A DNA stretch of 64,000 bases from Cellulophaga sp. BC115SP (GTDB taxonomy: Bacteria > Bacteroidota > Bacteroidia > Cytophagales > Spirosomataceae), in NCBI RefSeq assembly GCF_009905545.1, contig NZ_JAAALB010000008.1, positions 124,001 through 188,000 on the forward strand. Direction: 5' to 3'. The notes below the pieces were generated by a model that was given only the letters and a program-made list of their open reading frames with translations, ran no database searches and was not told where the DNA came from. A program made the position numbers and the translations under genes. Positions 9,230 to 17,465 of this stretch are shown one piece after another; within the stretch, counting starts at the first letter, position 1; every line of letters begins with the position of its first letter.

Positions 9230-10555
9230 TTACGATTTGCGAGAACGGTTTTCGTAAGACTTACCATATTTACGCTTCATTTCAGCCTTATGATCTCTTC
9301 TTACGTTTACCTTTTTATTTTTATCCGTTTTGTCATGATATGCACTATTGTCAGAAATATCAGGAAGCTTGGTAATAAACTTCATTTTTGCCTTCGGAAT
9401 TTCCTCTTCTAGCAATTTTTCTGAAATCATTAAACCTTCTGGCGAATCCAAAATAGGCAACTCAATGTTCATGAGCGTTTCTACCTGCTTCAAATATTCT
9501 ACTTCATTTTTAGTAACAAAAGAAATCGCAATCCCTTTTTTGTCATAACGACCTGTACGTCCGATGCGGTGAATATAGTTTTCAGGCATATCTGGCATAT
9601 CAAAGTTGATTACGTGCGTAACTTCATCAATATCCAAACCTCTCGCAATAATATCAGTCGCAATCAATACTTGGCAATACCCTAACTCAAATAAGCCAAC
9701 GCTATTGAAACGGTGGTTTTGATTCTTATTTGAGTGAATAACATCCACCTTATGTTGAAGAGTTTTTTGCAATTGCTCATACAAAGTATCTGCTAACTTT
9801 TTGGTTGCCACAAATACCAATACCTTCGTCATACTTTCGTCATTTTTTAACAAAAGATTCAAAAGGTTTACTTTCGTGTAAAAATTTTGAACAAAGTAAT
9901 AAGATTGGGTAATGTTTTGGTGTGGAGTACCAACTGCCTCTGTCTCAATACGAACAGGGGAGTTAAAGAAGGTTTCGACTAAAGTTTCAACATCTTTGGT
10001 AAGCGTAGCAGAGAAAAGTAAGTTTTGACGTTTTGAAGGTAATTTGTCAAAAATCACTGTCAATTGAGCGCGGAAACCCAAATTAAGCATTTCGTCGAAC
10101 TCATCAATAATCAAACGTTTTACGTTTTTAGGATTAATGGTTCCATTCATCAAAAAGTCCACCAAACGCCCTGGTGTTGCTACCAAGATATCTACTCCTT
10201 GGAGTAATTCTGCCGTTTGTGGTTTGGTGTTTACCCCGCCAAAAATCCCTACAGTACGCACCGTCATATAAGTGGTAAGTGCTTTTACAGACTCCATTAC
10301 TTGCACAACCAACTCACGAGTAGGCACCAAAATGATAATCTGAGGGTGTTTTTCTTTGGAGAATTGATAAAGTCGTAGAGCGGGCAACAAATAAGCGTAG
10401 GTTTTTCCCGTACCAGTTTGGGCAATGCCACAAACATCTCTTCCCGACATTACTACCGAGAAAACCTGCTCTTGAATGGGAGTTGGTTCTGTGAGCCCTA
10501 AATCATTGAGGGCATTTAATAAGAACGTATTGATATTTAAATCTTCGAATGTCAT
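9230..10555 (-). CDS. DEAD-box ATP-dependent RNA helicase (RhlE/CsdA-like)
   Basis: Cytoplasmic RNA helicase, 441 residues with two RecA-like domains and a short basic tail. Motifs in order: TPIQ (Q motif, 25-28), AQTGTGKT (45-52, ATP binding), PTREL (78-82), GG, TPGR (127-130), DEFD (151-154, motif II), SAT (182-184), then ARGLD and HRIGRTGR in domain 2. Motif II reads D-E-F-D rather than D-E-A-D; the Asp-Glu needed for Mg-ATP are kept. The Lys/Arg-rich C-terminus likely binds RNA. Such proteins assist ribosome assembly or RNA decay, often in the cold. The 5' leader carries a hairpin. Confidence 0.93.
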   Translation of the reverse strand: MTFEDLNINTFLLNALNDLGLTEPTPIQEQVFSVVMSGRDVCGIAQTGTGKTYAYLLPALRLYQFSKEKHPQIIILVPTRELVVQVMESVKALTTYMTVRTVGIFGGVNTKPQTAELLQGVDILVATPGRLVDFLMNGTINPKNVKRLIIDEFDEMLNLGFRAQLTVIFDKLPSKRQNLLFSATLTKDVETLVETFFNSPVRIETEAVGTPHQNITQSYYFVQNFYTKVNLLNLLLKNDESMTKVLVFVATKKLADTLYEQLQKTLQHKVDVIHSNKNQNHRFNSVGLFELGYCQVLIATDIIARGLDIDEVTHVINFDMPDMPENYIHRIGRTGRYDKKGIAISFVTKNEVEYLKQVETLMNIELPILDSPEGLMISEKLLEEEIPKAKMKFITKLPDISDNSAYHDKTDKNKKVNVRRDHKAEMKRKYGKSYENRSRKS

Positions 10556-10569
10556 GGTTGTAAAAGTCG

Positions 10570-10617
10570 ATAGCTCGACCTTGGCCGAGCTATGAAGTAC
10601 TAATTTTTACAAAGTTA
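10570..10617 (-). promoter_or_regulatory. Helicase leader: -7 element and 5' hairpin
   Basis: On the minus strand, TAACTTTG (10610-10617) matches the -7 consensus; it would give a short leader containing an 8-bp hairpin (10586-10593 with 10570-10577) ending about 14 bases before the start codon. A leader hairpin close to the start could make translation structure- or temperature-dependent. No clear -33 element was found. Confidence 0.4.
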
Positions 10618-10772
10618 CGATATATCTTTGGTAAAAAGCTATTCTTTATCAAGATTATTTCTTGGAAATAGTCTAAAAATGTAATCGCTATTGTTTTGAT
10701 TTTCAGTTAACTAGTTTTTGGTTTAGTTTGAAAAATTACAGAATAGATACCTCTACAGATGGATGAAAAATA

Positions 10773-11210
10773 CTAAATATCCTTCGTCATTTTAAAATGA
10801 GGGATTTCTCCAAAAAGCAAATACGAATCTGCAATAATGGTATAACCAATGGCTTTATAGAAAGCAACGGCATTTTGACGAGCATCTAGCACAATCTGCG
10901 TCATGCCTTGTTGACGAGCTGCCTCTTCGAGATAAGCCATTAAAAGCTTGCCAACACCTTTGCCTTGGGCTTCTTTTGAGACCGCCACACAACGAACTTG
11001 TCCTTCGGTCGGGCTATTTTTTTGTAGACGAGCCACGCCCAAAATTTGTCCACTTTCAGTATCTACAGCCATAGCATGCGTAGCTTCGTCTTCGTCCTTG
11101 AGCACTTCACTACCTTTGGGCTGTCCCCATGGTTCACGTAAGATTTTAAAACGTAAATCATAATATTTCTCCCACTGTTCTGCACTCTGTGGCACATTTA
11201 TTTCAATCAT
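10773..11210 (-). CDS. GNAT-family N-acetyltransferase
   Basis: 145 residues forming one acetyltransferase domain. The acetyl-CoA pyrophosphate-binding motif A is visible as CVAVSKEAQGKGVGKLLM (Q-G-K-G-V-G, about residues 74-91). It is followed by the LDARQNAVAFYKAIGYTI strand-helix typical of GNAT motif B. It transfers acetyl from acetyl-CoA to an amine in the cytoplasm. The N-terminus (WEKYYDLRFKILREPWGQP) is typical of small Bacteroidota GNATs of unknown substrate. It stands alone and faces away from the large gene at 11542. Confidence 0.88.
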   Translation of the reverse strand: MIEINVPQSAEQWEKYYDLRFKILREPWGQPKGSEVLKDEDEATHAMAVDTESGQILGVARLQKNSPTEGQVRCVAVSKEAQGKGVGKLLMAYLEEAARQQGMTQIVLDARQNAVAFYKAIGYTIIADSYLLFGEIPHFKMTKDI

Positions 11211-11473
11211 AGTTGATGAATGTTTATTGAAAACTTAAATTTAATTGGTCTGTTTTAGGCAATAGGCAAAAGTTTCAAAATGCTTTTTTATAACCATAGA
11301 TATATTTTTGCCGAATACCCAGAGCTGGACACCTAATAGTTTAACTTTATTGTTTGTATTTCAGCGATAAGCCTTTAACTTCAAATAATTTATCAAAAGA
11401 CGATTTTAAACCTCTGATTACTGGAAAAAATTGAAGTGCCTAGTTCAAGACTTAGTCTTGGACTTACTTTTTT

Positions 11474-11512
11474 AAACAGTTTAAAACTGTTTATTCGTCT
11501 CCATTATCTTTG
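11474..11512 (+). promoter_or_regulatory. Promoter with palindromic operator-like site for the macroglobulin gene
   Basis: TATCTTTG at 11505-11512 matches the -7 consensus 30 bases before the start codon. Directly upstream, covering the -33 region, is a palindrome with 9-bp arms (11474-11482 and 11484-11492), and another short one (CAAGAC/GTCTTG) lies just before it. A symmetric site there suggests a dimeric regulator. The rest of the 331-base gap shows nothing more. Confidence 0.45.
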
Positions 11513-11541
11513 AAAAACACATACAATATACCAAAATCTCT

Positions 11542-14500
11542 ATGAAAAAACACCTGACAGTTCTATGTCTTATCCTATCATTTTCTCAGATTGGACTGGC
11601 TCAATTCCTTCACAAAGCTTCAAAAGAAAGTCATTATCGGCTGGTTTATGCCCTCAATAGCTTGCAAACCAAGAATATTACACTCAATAGTTTGAGTATT
11701 GTAGATTCTTCATATTTCAACAATTGTGTAGATACCATTGCTCTGGATGAATCTTTTAAGAAATCAGGGAACTACCTCATTGCTTCGCTCGACCACGACC
11801 GATTGAGGTTGGAACTCCTAGAAAATCGTCCTTTTAAGCTACAATTACTCAACAATCAAACTGATTTTAATGTGGTATTGATTGGGGATAATAATCGTTT
11901 TGTTAATAACGCGCAGGTGTTTTTGGAAGGTAAAAAAGTAAAATTTTCAACTGAAAAAGGGCTTTATCAGCTCCCCAAACGCCATAATAAAGGATTATTA
12001 CAAATAGATTATGAAGGTGAAAGTTATTATGAAATCATAACAACAAACTATCCTTCTTATGCCAAAAAACTCAAAAACCGTATAGTCTATTCTTTTCCTC
12101 TGAAATATCTTACCTTTCCGCTTGTCAATTGGATAAAATATCATAATCCTCCCACTTTTGTTCGAAATATCCAAGCAATGTTTCGTGAGGGGTTTAGTAA
12201 CTATTTTGAAGAGAAGAAAGAGCAAAAACTAGAACAAAAATACAGTGAATGGCAACAAAACTCTGTAGTGTTTTTGAACAAACCCAAATATCTACCCAAA
12301 GATACTGTTCGCTTTAAGGTGGTGTTGATGGATAGAAAAGGGCGCTATCTGGATAAGCCGTTTTTAGACGTAAAAATCGGTGCATATTCTAAAAAGGTTA
12401 TTACTAAGCTCAAACCCTATCGCAAAGGTTTGTTTGAAGGATACTTTGTATTGGCAGATAGTCTCAAGCTCAAACTAAACCAAAGACAATATTTACGATT
12501 TATGGATGAGGATGTGTTAGCTTCCACATCCTTTCAATATGCAGATTATGCTCTTAATGCTGAGTTATTTGAGATAAAGATTGATGAAAATGCTTATTAT
12601 CAAAGCGATACGATTCAATTGGCTCTTTCGGCCTTTGATGAAAATGGTATAGCCATAAGTGACGCCCGCTACAGCTTAAAAGTTCAGACACAACATATCT
12701 ATAAAATAGATACCCAACAGGTATTTGTCCCTACGTTGTATTGGACAAAATCGGGAAATATGCCTGCTTCGGGCAAAGAAACTATCACTTTTCCTGATTC
12801 CTTGAAGAAAAACTTTTCTGGAAGTTTTCAAATCACAGTCGATTTTATAACCACAGATAATAAAGTTTTTTCCAAAACTGCCTATTTAAACTATTATTCT
12901 CGTAAAAGAACTCCTGAAGAGCTTCGCAGTAAACAACAAAGGCAAGCAGCAATACCTTTTAGTGTTACTGCCTCTAGAAATGTAGACTCTTTACAAGTAA
13001 CTATTCAAAACCCTGAGCATACGCCATTTTGGTACGCTTTGTACTACAAAAATCGAAAGCTGGAAGAAAGCTTTGATACAACGTCTAAAAGTATTTCTTT
13101 TCATGCTAAAAGAAAAAGGGATTACTCTATTGCTTATCATTATCTCGAAGATGACAAAGTCAAAACAGTCAGTGATGTTTTCAGGTTCTCAGACAAATTA
13201 CTCCAACTTGACTTAGACGCCCCCTCTGTGATTTCGCCTGGGCAGGAGGTGGATATGACTGTTTCGGTTAAAGATGCTTTTGACAAGCCACAACCTAATG
13301 TTGACCTTACCGCCTTTGCTTTTACCAATAAGTTTAAGGAGTCATCAGATACCTACTTGAAGAATTACAGTAAAATATATAAAGCTCGGAAAGTCTTTAA
13401 TAATTTTTTTACCAAGGATACTCGAGATCAGTATCGTAACACTATTATCAAAAAGCCAGATTGGCTGGAGCGCTTTGCTGTGAGAGATAGCTTGTTTTAC
13501 CAATTCTTATTTCCCCAAAATGGCTTGTTTACAGCTACTATTCCTGTCGAAAACCGAACGGAGTTTGCACCATATATCATAGAAAATGGGGAATACCAAG
13601 ACATCAAGTATCTGGTAGTTGACCACGTTCCCGTGTATTTGGGTTTAGCTGCCCAGTCACAGAGATATAGCTTTCAGACAGACAACCAGCCTCACAACCT
13701 TTTGATTCGTACCTCAACCAAAATTGTTGAGCTAAACAATGTGGTCTTTAAACCCAATCATAAAACGATTTTAGGAATAGACCCTACTAAAGGTCATCCA
13801 AATATAGAAGTTACGCCTTTGAGTTCGATGGCCACGCCACCTGAGCTAGCTATGCTGAATGATTTGTTGATGCCAATCAGAAAAACGGTTTCACTGCCTA
13901 AAAATAGCTATATCAAACAAAAAGAAAGAGTATTTTATATTGATAAGAAACAACCTGAGGAACAAATCATAGGTCCCGTATTTGAAACCCAAGTTGACTT
14001 TTTAGCACCTAACATTTCTTCACTAGAGTTCAAATTTGAAAAAGGATATCGCTACGAAGTATTAGCTCCTATTATCAAAATGAAACCGAATGAAAGTTAT
14101 ACAAGCTATAATTTTAACTCTTCTGAAAATATTAATCAAGCTCAAGACGTACCTACTCATATAGATTTTGACGAAGTGGCATGGACCGAAGAAGAAATTT
14201 TATTGAAAGACAAAATAGAGAAGGAAAAAGAGGCTAAACCTGTAGCTCAATACAAAGTTCCCTCCACAACGACTGAAAATCATACGAAGCTAAACCTCTT
14301 ATACAAAGCGTTTAGAGAAAATCGATATCTCAAACATATTATTCTTTTCAAAGATAACGAACCTAATTTTATTCGTATTTATCCTGCAAGCACATCGGTG
14401 ATGCATGAGCTAGAGCAGTGTGAATATACACTTTACTTACTTTGGAATAATAATGATTTTTCTGAAATACCTGTACGAAAACTGTATTTAGGAGGTCTGA

Positions 14501-17100
14501 ACGCTATACTAATCTCAGATAACGATATTCAAAAATCTAACCATAAATCGGAGAGAATGAATGGTCTGGTATTACAAAGTTTATACGGATTTGAAACCAG
14601 TAAGCTTAACCAACTAAAACAGATATATCAATTAGAGACACCCATTAATTACAGATTTAGCACAGAAGAAAATTCAATTTTTGGAACCATAACAGATTCA
14701 GAAAACCAACCTATCTCAGGAGTTTCGATTAATATAAAAGGTACTAAAAAAGGTGTAATGACAGACCAGCATGGACAGTATCGATTGATATGTCCTCCTA
14801 ACTCGGTTTTAGTGGTGACTGCCATTGGTTATAGTCCTACCGAATATATTGTCAAAAATGCTATTTTGAATAATATTACTCTTCTCGAGAGTGAAACACA
14901 CTTAGATGAGGTTGTTGTAGTGGGGTATGGCGCTCAGTTAAAACAAGCACTCGTGGGTAGGGTGGCGGGAGTAGCTATCCGAGGTACTTCAAGTCTTAAA
15001 TTTTTACCCCCTGAAATTAGAACTGATGACGATATGCAAGCTTTTCCGCCTGTGTATGTACTCAACGGCAAACTAGTTAATGAATATGATGATCGAGAAT
15101 ATGAAGTATCAGAAGTATTAAAAGGACAAACGGCTACGGCTTTGTATGGCTCACGTGCCCAAGGTGGTGTTTTTGTATTACAGAAAAAAGGTGCAGTAGA
15201 AACAACCCCAGCCATTCGTAAAAACTTTAAGGATGATGCTTTTTGGCAACCTAAACTAACCACCGACCACCAAGGAAAGGCTCATTTTAAAGTAAAGTTT
15301 CCCGATGATCTTACCACTTGGAATACACGTATAGCTGCCACAAGTGCCAATCGACAAACAGGTATGATGCAGACTGTCATTAAAAGTTTTAGGGCGGTTT
15401 CAGCCAATCTTACTGTACCTAGATTTTTGGTAGAGGGTGATTCGGTGCAGGTTTATGGAAAAGTAAAAAACTACAGAACGGATTCTTTGAAGGTAAAAAC
15501 GCAGTTTAAACAAAAAGAAGTATCTCTCAAGTCGAACGAAATAAGCGTATTAGGCTCAAAAATGGACTCAGTATTTGTAAAGGCATCTACCAAAGATACC
15601 CTTGCATTATACTTTGGTATCAAAACCCAAACCAATATCCAAGATGCGGAGGAACGTAAAGTTCCCGTATATCCACAAGGAACGATTGAAACCACAGGAA
15701 CTTTCAAGGTATTGGAAAAGGATTCCAGTTTGACTTATAATGCCAAACAAGCTAGCCTCAATATTTCGGCTTTGGCAACTTCGCTGGAAGTGTACGAGCA
15801 AGAAATCAAGCATTTGCATAACTATCAATACTATTGTAATGAACAACTGGCTTCGAAGCTCAAAGCTTATTTGCTTCAACATCGTATAGATTTACAAAAA
15901 GGAAAGGCTTTTACTTATGAAAAAGATGTGAGGAAGATTATTTCTCAGCTATTAACCAATGTCAATACCGAACAAAAATGGGGATGGTGGGGTATTGCAC
16001 CAACCTCTTCGTGGATTTCTGGCCACGTAGTAGAAACACTTTATCAGGCGCAAAAACAAGGTTTTGAGGTCAAATTTGACTTTAAGTTATATGCACAAAA
16101 AGAATTATATCAAGTAGATAACAAGTCTATTTCTGAAAAATTAAAGAATCTCCTTTTACTTCGAAAACTTGACACCTTGCTAAAAGTAAATGCCTTTTTA
16201 CCTAAATACGACTCTGTGAAAATACTGACCGATAAAATTAACTACAAACTCCTATTACTTTCACAAGGTCAAAAAGTAGACTTGGCGGATATTTTCAAAG
16301 AAGAAAAAACGACTATTTTAGGCGGTATTTATTACGGTATGAGAGAAGTATTTGTTTACGAGAATGAATTTTTGAATACCTTAAAAGTATATCAAATACT
16401 CAAACAAGTAGGCGGATACGAAAGCAAGCTCAATAAGATTCGCCAGTATTTTTATGAGGTACGAAACAACACAGGCTACTGGCGCAATACGTATGAGAGT
16501 GCTTTGGTACTCGAAGTGTTGGGCAAAGATGTCAAAGTGGATGGTACGGTTTCAAAACCAAGTTTACAAATAGAAATAGATGGAAAAACGACGGTAGAAA
16601 CTACATTTCCATATCAAAAAGAGATTGTGGTAAAAGATAAAGTCAAAGTGAAGAGTTTGTCGTCAGCACCAGTATTTGTGAGTGTATTTGAGCAAAAACA
16701 AAATACTCATCCTAAAAAGGTTGAATCAGATTTTGTGGTAAATACCTATTTTGAAGGTAATAAAACCAAGCTAAAAACGGCTCAAAAAACCAAGTTGATA
16801 GTGGAGGTAGAAGTAAAGAAAGATGCTGATTATGTCATGCTCGAAGTGCCTATCCCTGCTGGTTGTATGTATACCAAAGAGGTGCAAAATTATTGGTTTA
16901 ACAACAGCTATTATACCGAGCAATATAAGAATAAGCAGAACTATTATTTTACCAAAATCCGTGCAGGAAAGTATCGCTATGAAATAGAGTTAACCAGTAC
17001 TTTTGCAGGCAAATTTAGTCTTAATCCTGCCAAAATAGAACTCATGTATTTCCCTGTATTTTTTGGAAGAGAAGGAGAGAAGAGCGTGGTTATTGAGTAA
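11542..17100 (+). CDS. Giant alpha-2-macroglobulin-like protein with embedded TonB-plug-like domain
   Basis: 1852 residues with a Sec signal (ending about residue 20). An MG2-like segment is near 235-325 (VVFLNKPKYLPKDTVRFKV), followed by further beta-sandwich domains. At about 1049-1120 is a carboxypeptidase-regulatory-like domain (FGTITDSENQPISGVSINI). It is followed by VVVGYGAQ (about 1125) and a plug-like stretch ending ALYGSRAQGGVFVLQ (about 1199), as in SusC-type TonB receptors. Macroglobulin sequence then resumes (KFPDDLTTWNTRIAATSA, about 1251) with a thioester-type C1432-N-E-Q1435 motif and a C-terminal receptor-binding-like domain. Bacterial macroglobulins trap proteases; no beta-barrel follows the plug. 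It is probably periplasmic or surface-exposed and monocistronic. Confidence 0.85.
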   Translation: MKKHLTVLCLILSFSQIGLAQFLHKASKESHYRLVYALNSLQTKNITLNSLSIVDSSYFNNCVDTIALDESFKKSGNYLIASLDHDRLRLELLENRPFKLQLLNNQTDFNVVLIGDNNRFVNNAQVFLEGKKVKFSTEKGLYQLPKRHNKGLLQIDYEGESYYEIITTNYPSYAKKLKNRIVYSFPLKYLTFPLVNWIKYHNPPTFVRNIQAMFREGFSNYFEEKKEQKLEQKYSEWQQNSVVFLNKPKYLPKDTVRFKVVLMDRKGRYLDKPFLDVKIGAYSKKVITKLKPYRKGLFEGYFVLADSLKLKLNQRQYLRFMDEDVLASTSFQYADYALNAELFEIKIDENAYYQSDTIQLALSAFDENGIAISDARYSLKVQTQHIYKIDTQQVFVPTLYWTKSGNMPASGKETITFPDSLKKNFSGSFQITVDFITTDNKVFSKTAYLNYYSRKRTPEELRSKQQRQAAIPFSVTASRNVDSLQVTIQNPEHTPFWYALYYKNRKLEESFDTTSKSISFHAKRKRDYSIAYHYLEDDKVKTVSDVFRFSDKLLQLDLDAPSVISPGQEVDMTVSVKDAFDKPQPNVDLTAFAFTNKFKESSDTYLKNYSKIYKARKVFNNFFTKDTRDQYRNTIIKKPDWLERFAVRDSLFYQFLFPQNGLFTATIPVENRTEFAPYIIENGEYQDIKYLVVDHVPVYLGLAAQSQRYSFQTDNQPHNLLIRTSTKIVELNNVVFKPNHKTILGIDPTKGHPNIEVTPLSSMATPPELAMLNDLLMPIRKTVSLPKNSYIKQKERVFYIDKKQPEEQIIGPVFETQVDFLAPNISSLEFKFEKGYRYEVLAPIIKMKPNESYTSYNFNSSENINQAQDVPTHIDFDEVAWTEEEILLKDKIEKEKEAKPVAQYKVPSTTTENHTKLNLLYKAFRENRYLKHIILFKDNEPNFIRIYPASTSVMHELEQCEYTLYLLWNNNDFSEIPVRKLYLGGLNAILISDNDIQKSNHKSERMNGLVLQSLYGFETSKLNQLKQIYQLETPINYRFSTEENSIFGTITDSENQPISGVSINIKGTKKGVMTDQHGQYRLICPPNSVLVVTAIGYSPTEYIVKNAILNNITLLESETHLDEVVVVGYGAQLKQALVGRVAGVAIRGTSSLKFLPPEIRTDDDMQAFPPVYVLNGKLVNEYDDREYEVSEVLKGQTATALYGSRAQGGVFVLQKKGAVETTPAIRKNFKDDAFWQPKLTTDHQGKAHFKVKFPDDLTTWNTRIAATSANRQTGMMQTVIKSFRAVSANLTVPRFLVEGDSVQVYGKVKNYRTDSLKVKTQFKQKEVSLKSNEISVLGSKMDSVFVKASTKDTLALYFGIKTQTNIQDAEERKVPVYPQGTIETTGTFKVLEKDSSLTYNAKQASLNISALATSLEVYEQEIKHLHNYQYYCNEQLASKLKAYLLQHRIDLQKGKAFTYEKDVRKIISQLLTNVNTEQKWGWWGIAPTSSWISGHVVETLYQAQKQGFEVKFDFKLYAQKELYQVDNKSISEKLKNLLLLRKLDTLLKVNAFLPKYDSVKILTDKINYKLLLLSQGQKVDLADIFKEEKTTILGGIYYGMREVFVYENEFLNTLKVYQILKQVGGYESKLNKIRQYFYEVRNNTGYWRNTYESALVLEVLGKDVKVDGTVSKPSLQIEIDGKTTVETTFPYQKEIVVKDKVKVKSLSSAPVFVSVFEQKQNTHPKKVESDFVVNTYFEGNKTKLKTAQKTKLIVEVEVKKDADYVMLEVPIPAGCMYTKEVQNYWFNNSYYTEQYKNKQNYYFTKIRAGKYRYEIELTSTFAGKFSLNPAKIELMYFPVFFGREGEKSVVIE

Positions 17101-17255
17101 TAGAGGATAGTGAGTCAGAACTGTACGAAGGAACTCTAACTATTGCGGATTTTGGATTTCTGATTTCGGAAATAAAGAAAAATACCTTTATTTTTTACAA
17201 AATATAGAAGGTTACACTTCCGAAATCCAACATCCGATATCCGAAATAAGTGGTT
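17101..17255. repeat. Dispersed intergenic repeat forming an imperfect hairpin
   Basis: Starts with a TGAGTCAGaaCTGTAC module and an arm at 17144-17172 that pairs imperfectly with 17219-17251. Both the module and the arm recur at 45733-45796. It lies between convergent genes and probably also terminates the macroglobulin transcript. No reading frame was found in it. Confidence 0.6.
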
Positions 17256-17320
17256 TTTATAAGCCTTAGTACACTCCTAATAGTGAGTAGGTGATTACTT
17301 TTAACCTATGATACATCTTA

Positions 17321-17339
17321 AGACGCAATCATTGCGTCT
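17321..17339. repeat. Small hairpin with AGACGCAA arms
   Basis: 8-bp arms (17321-17328 and 17332-17339) around a 3-base loop, followed by CTCTAC. A related GTAGAGACG half-site occurs at 45822-45830. It may be a short repetitive extragenic element. Confidence 0.4.
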
Positions 17340-17405
17340 CTACGGCTAGAATACAAATTTTCACATAATTACTCATTTGCTGTAGTGTAGTATTTCTAAA
17401 ATTTT

Positions 17406-17441
17406 CCTACTAGGGTGCGACTTAAGTCGCACCCTAGTAGG
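17406..17441. repeat. Perfect 36-base palindrome
   Basis: Two 18-base arms meet at 17423/17424 with no loop; GC-richer than the surroundings. It has no T-run on either side, so a simple intrinsic terminator is not obvious. It sits 25 bases past the stop of the minus-strand nuclease gene. Confidence 0.6.
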
Positions 17442-17465
17442 TTATACTAAAAGCCTAAAGCCATC

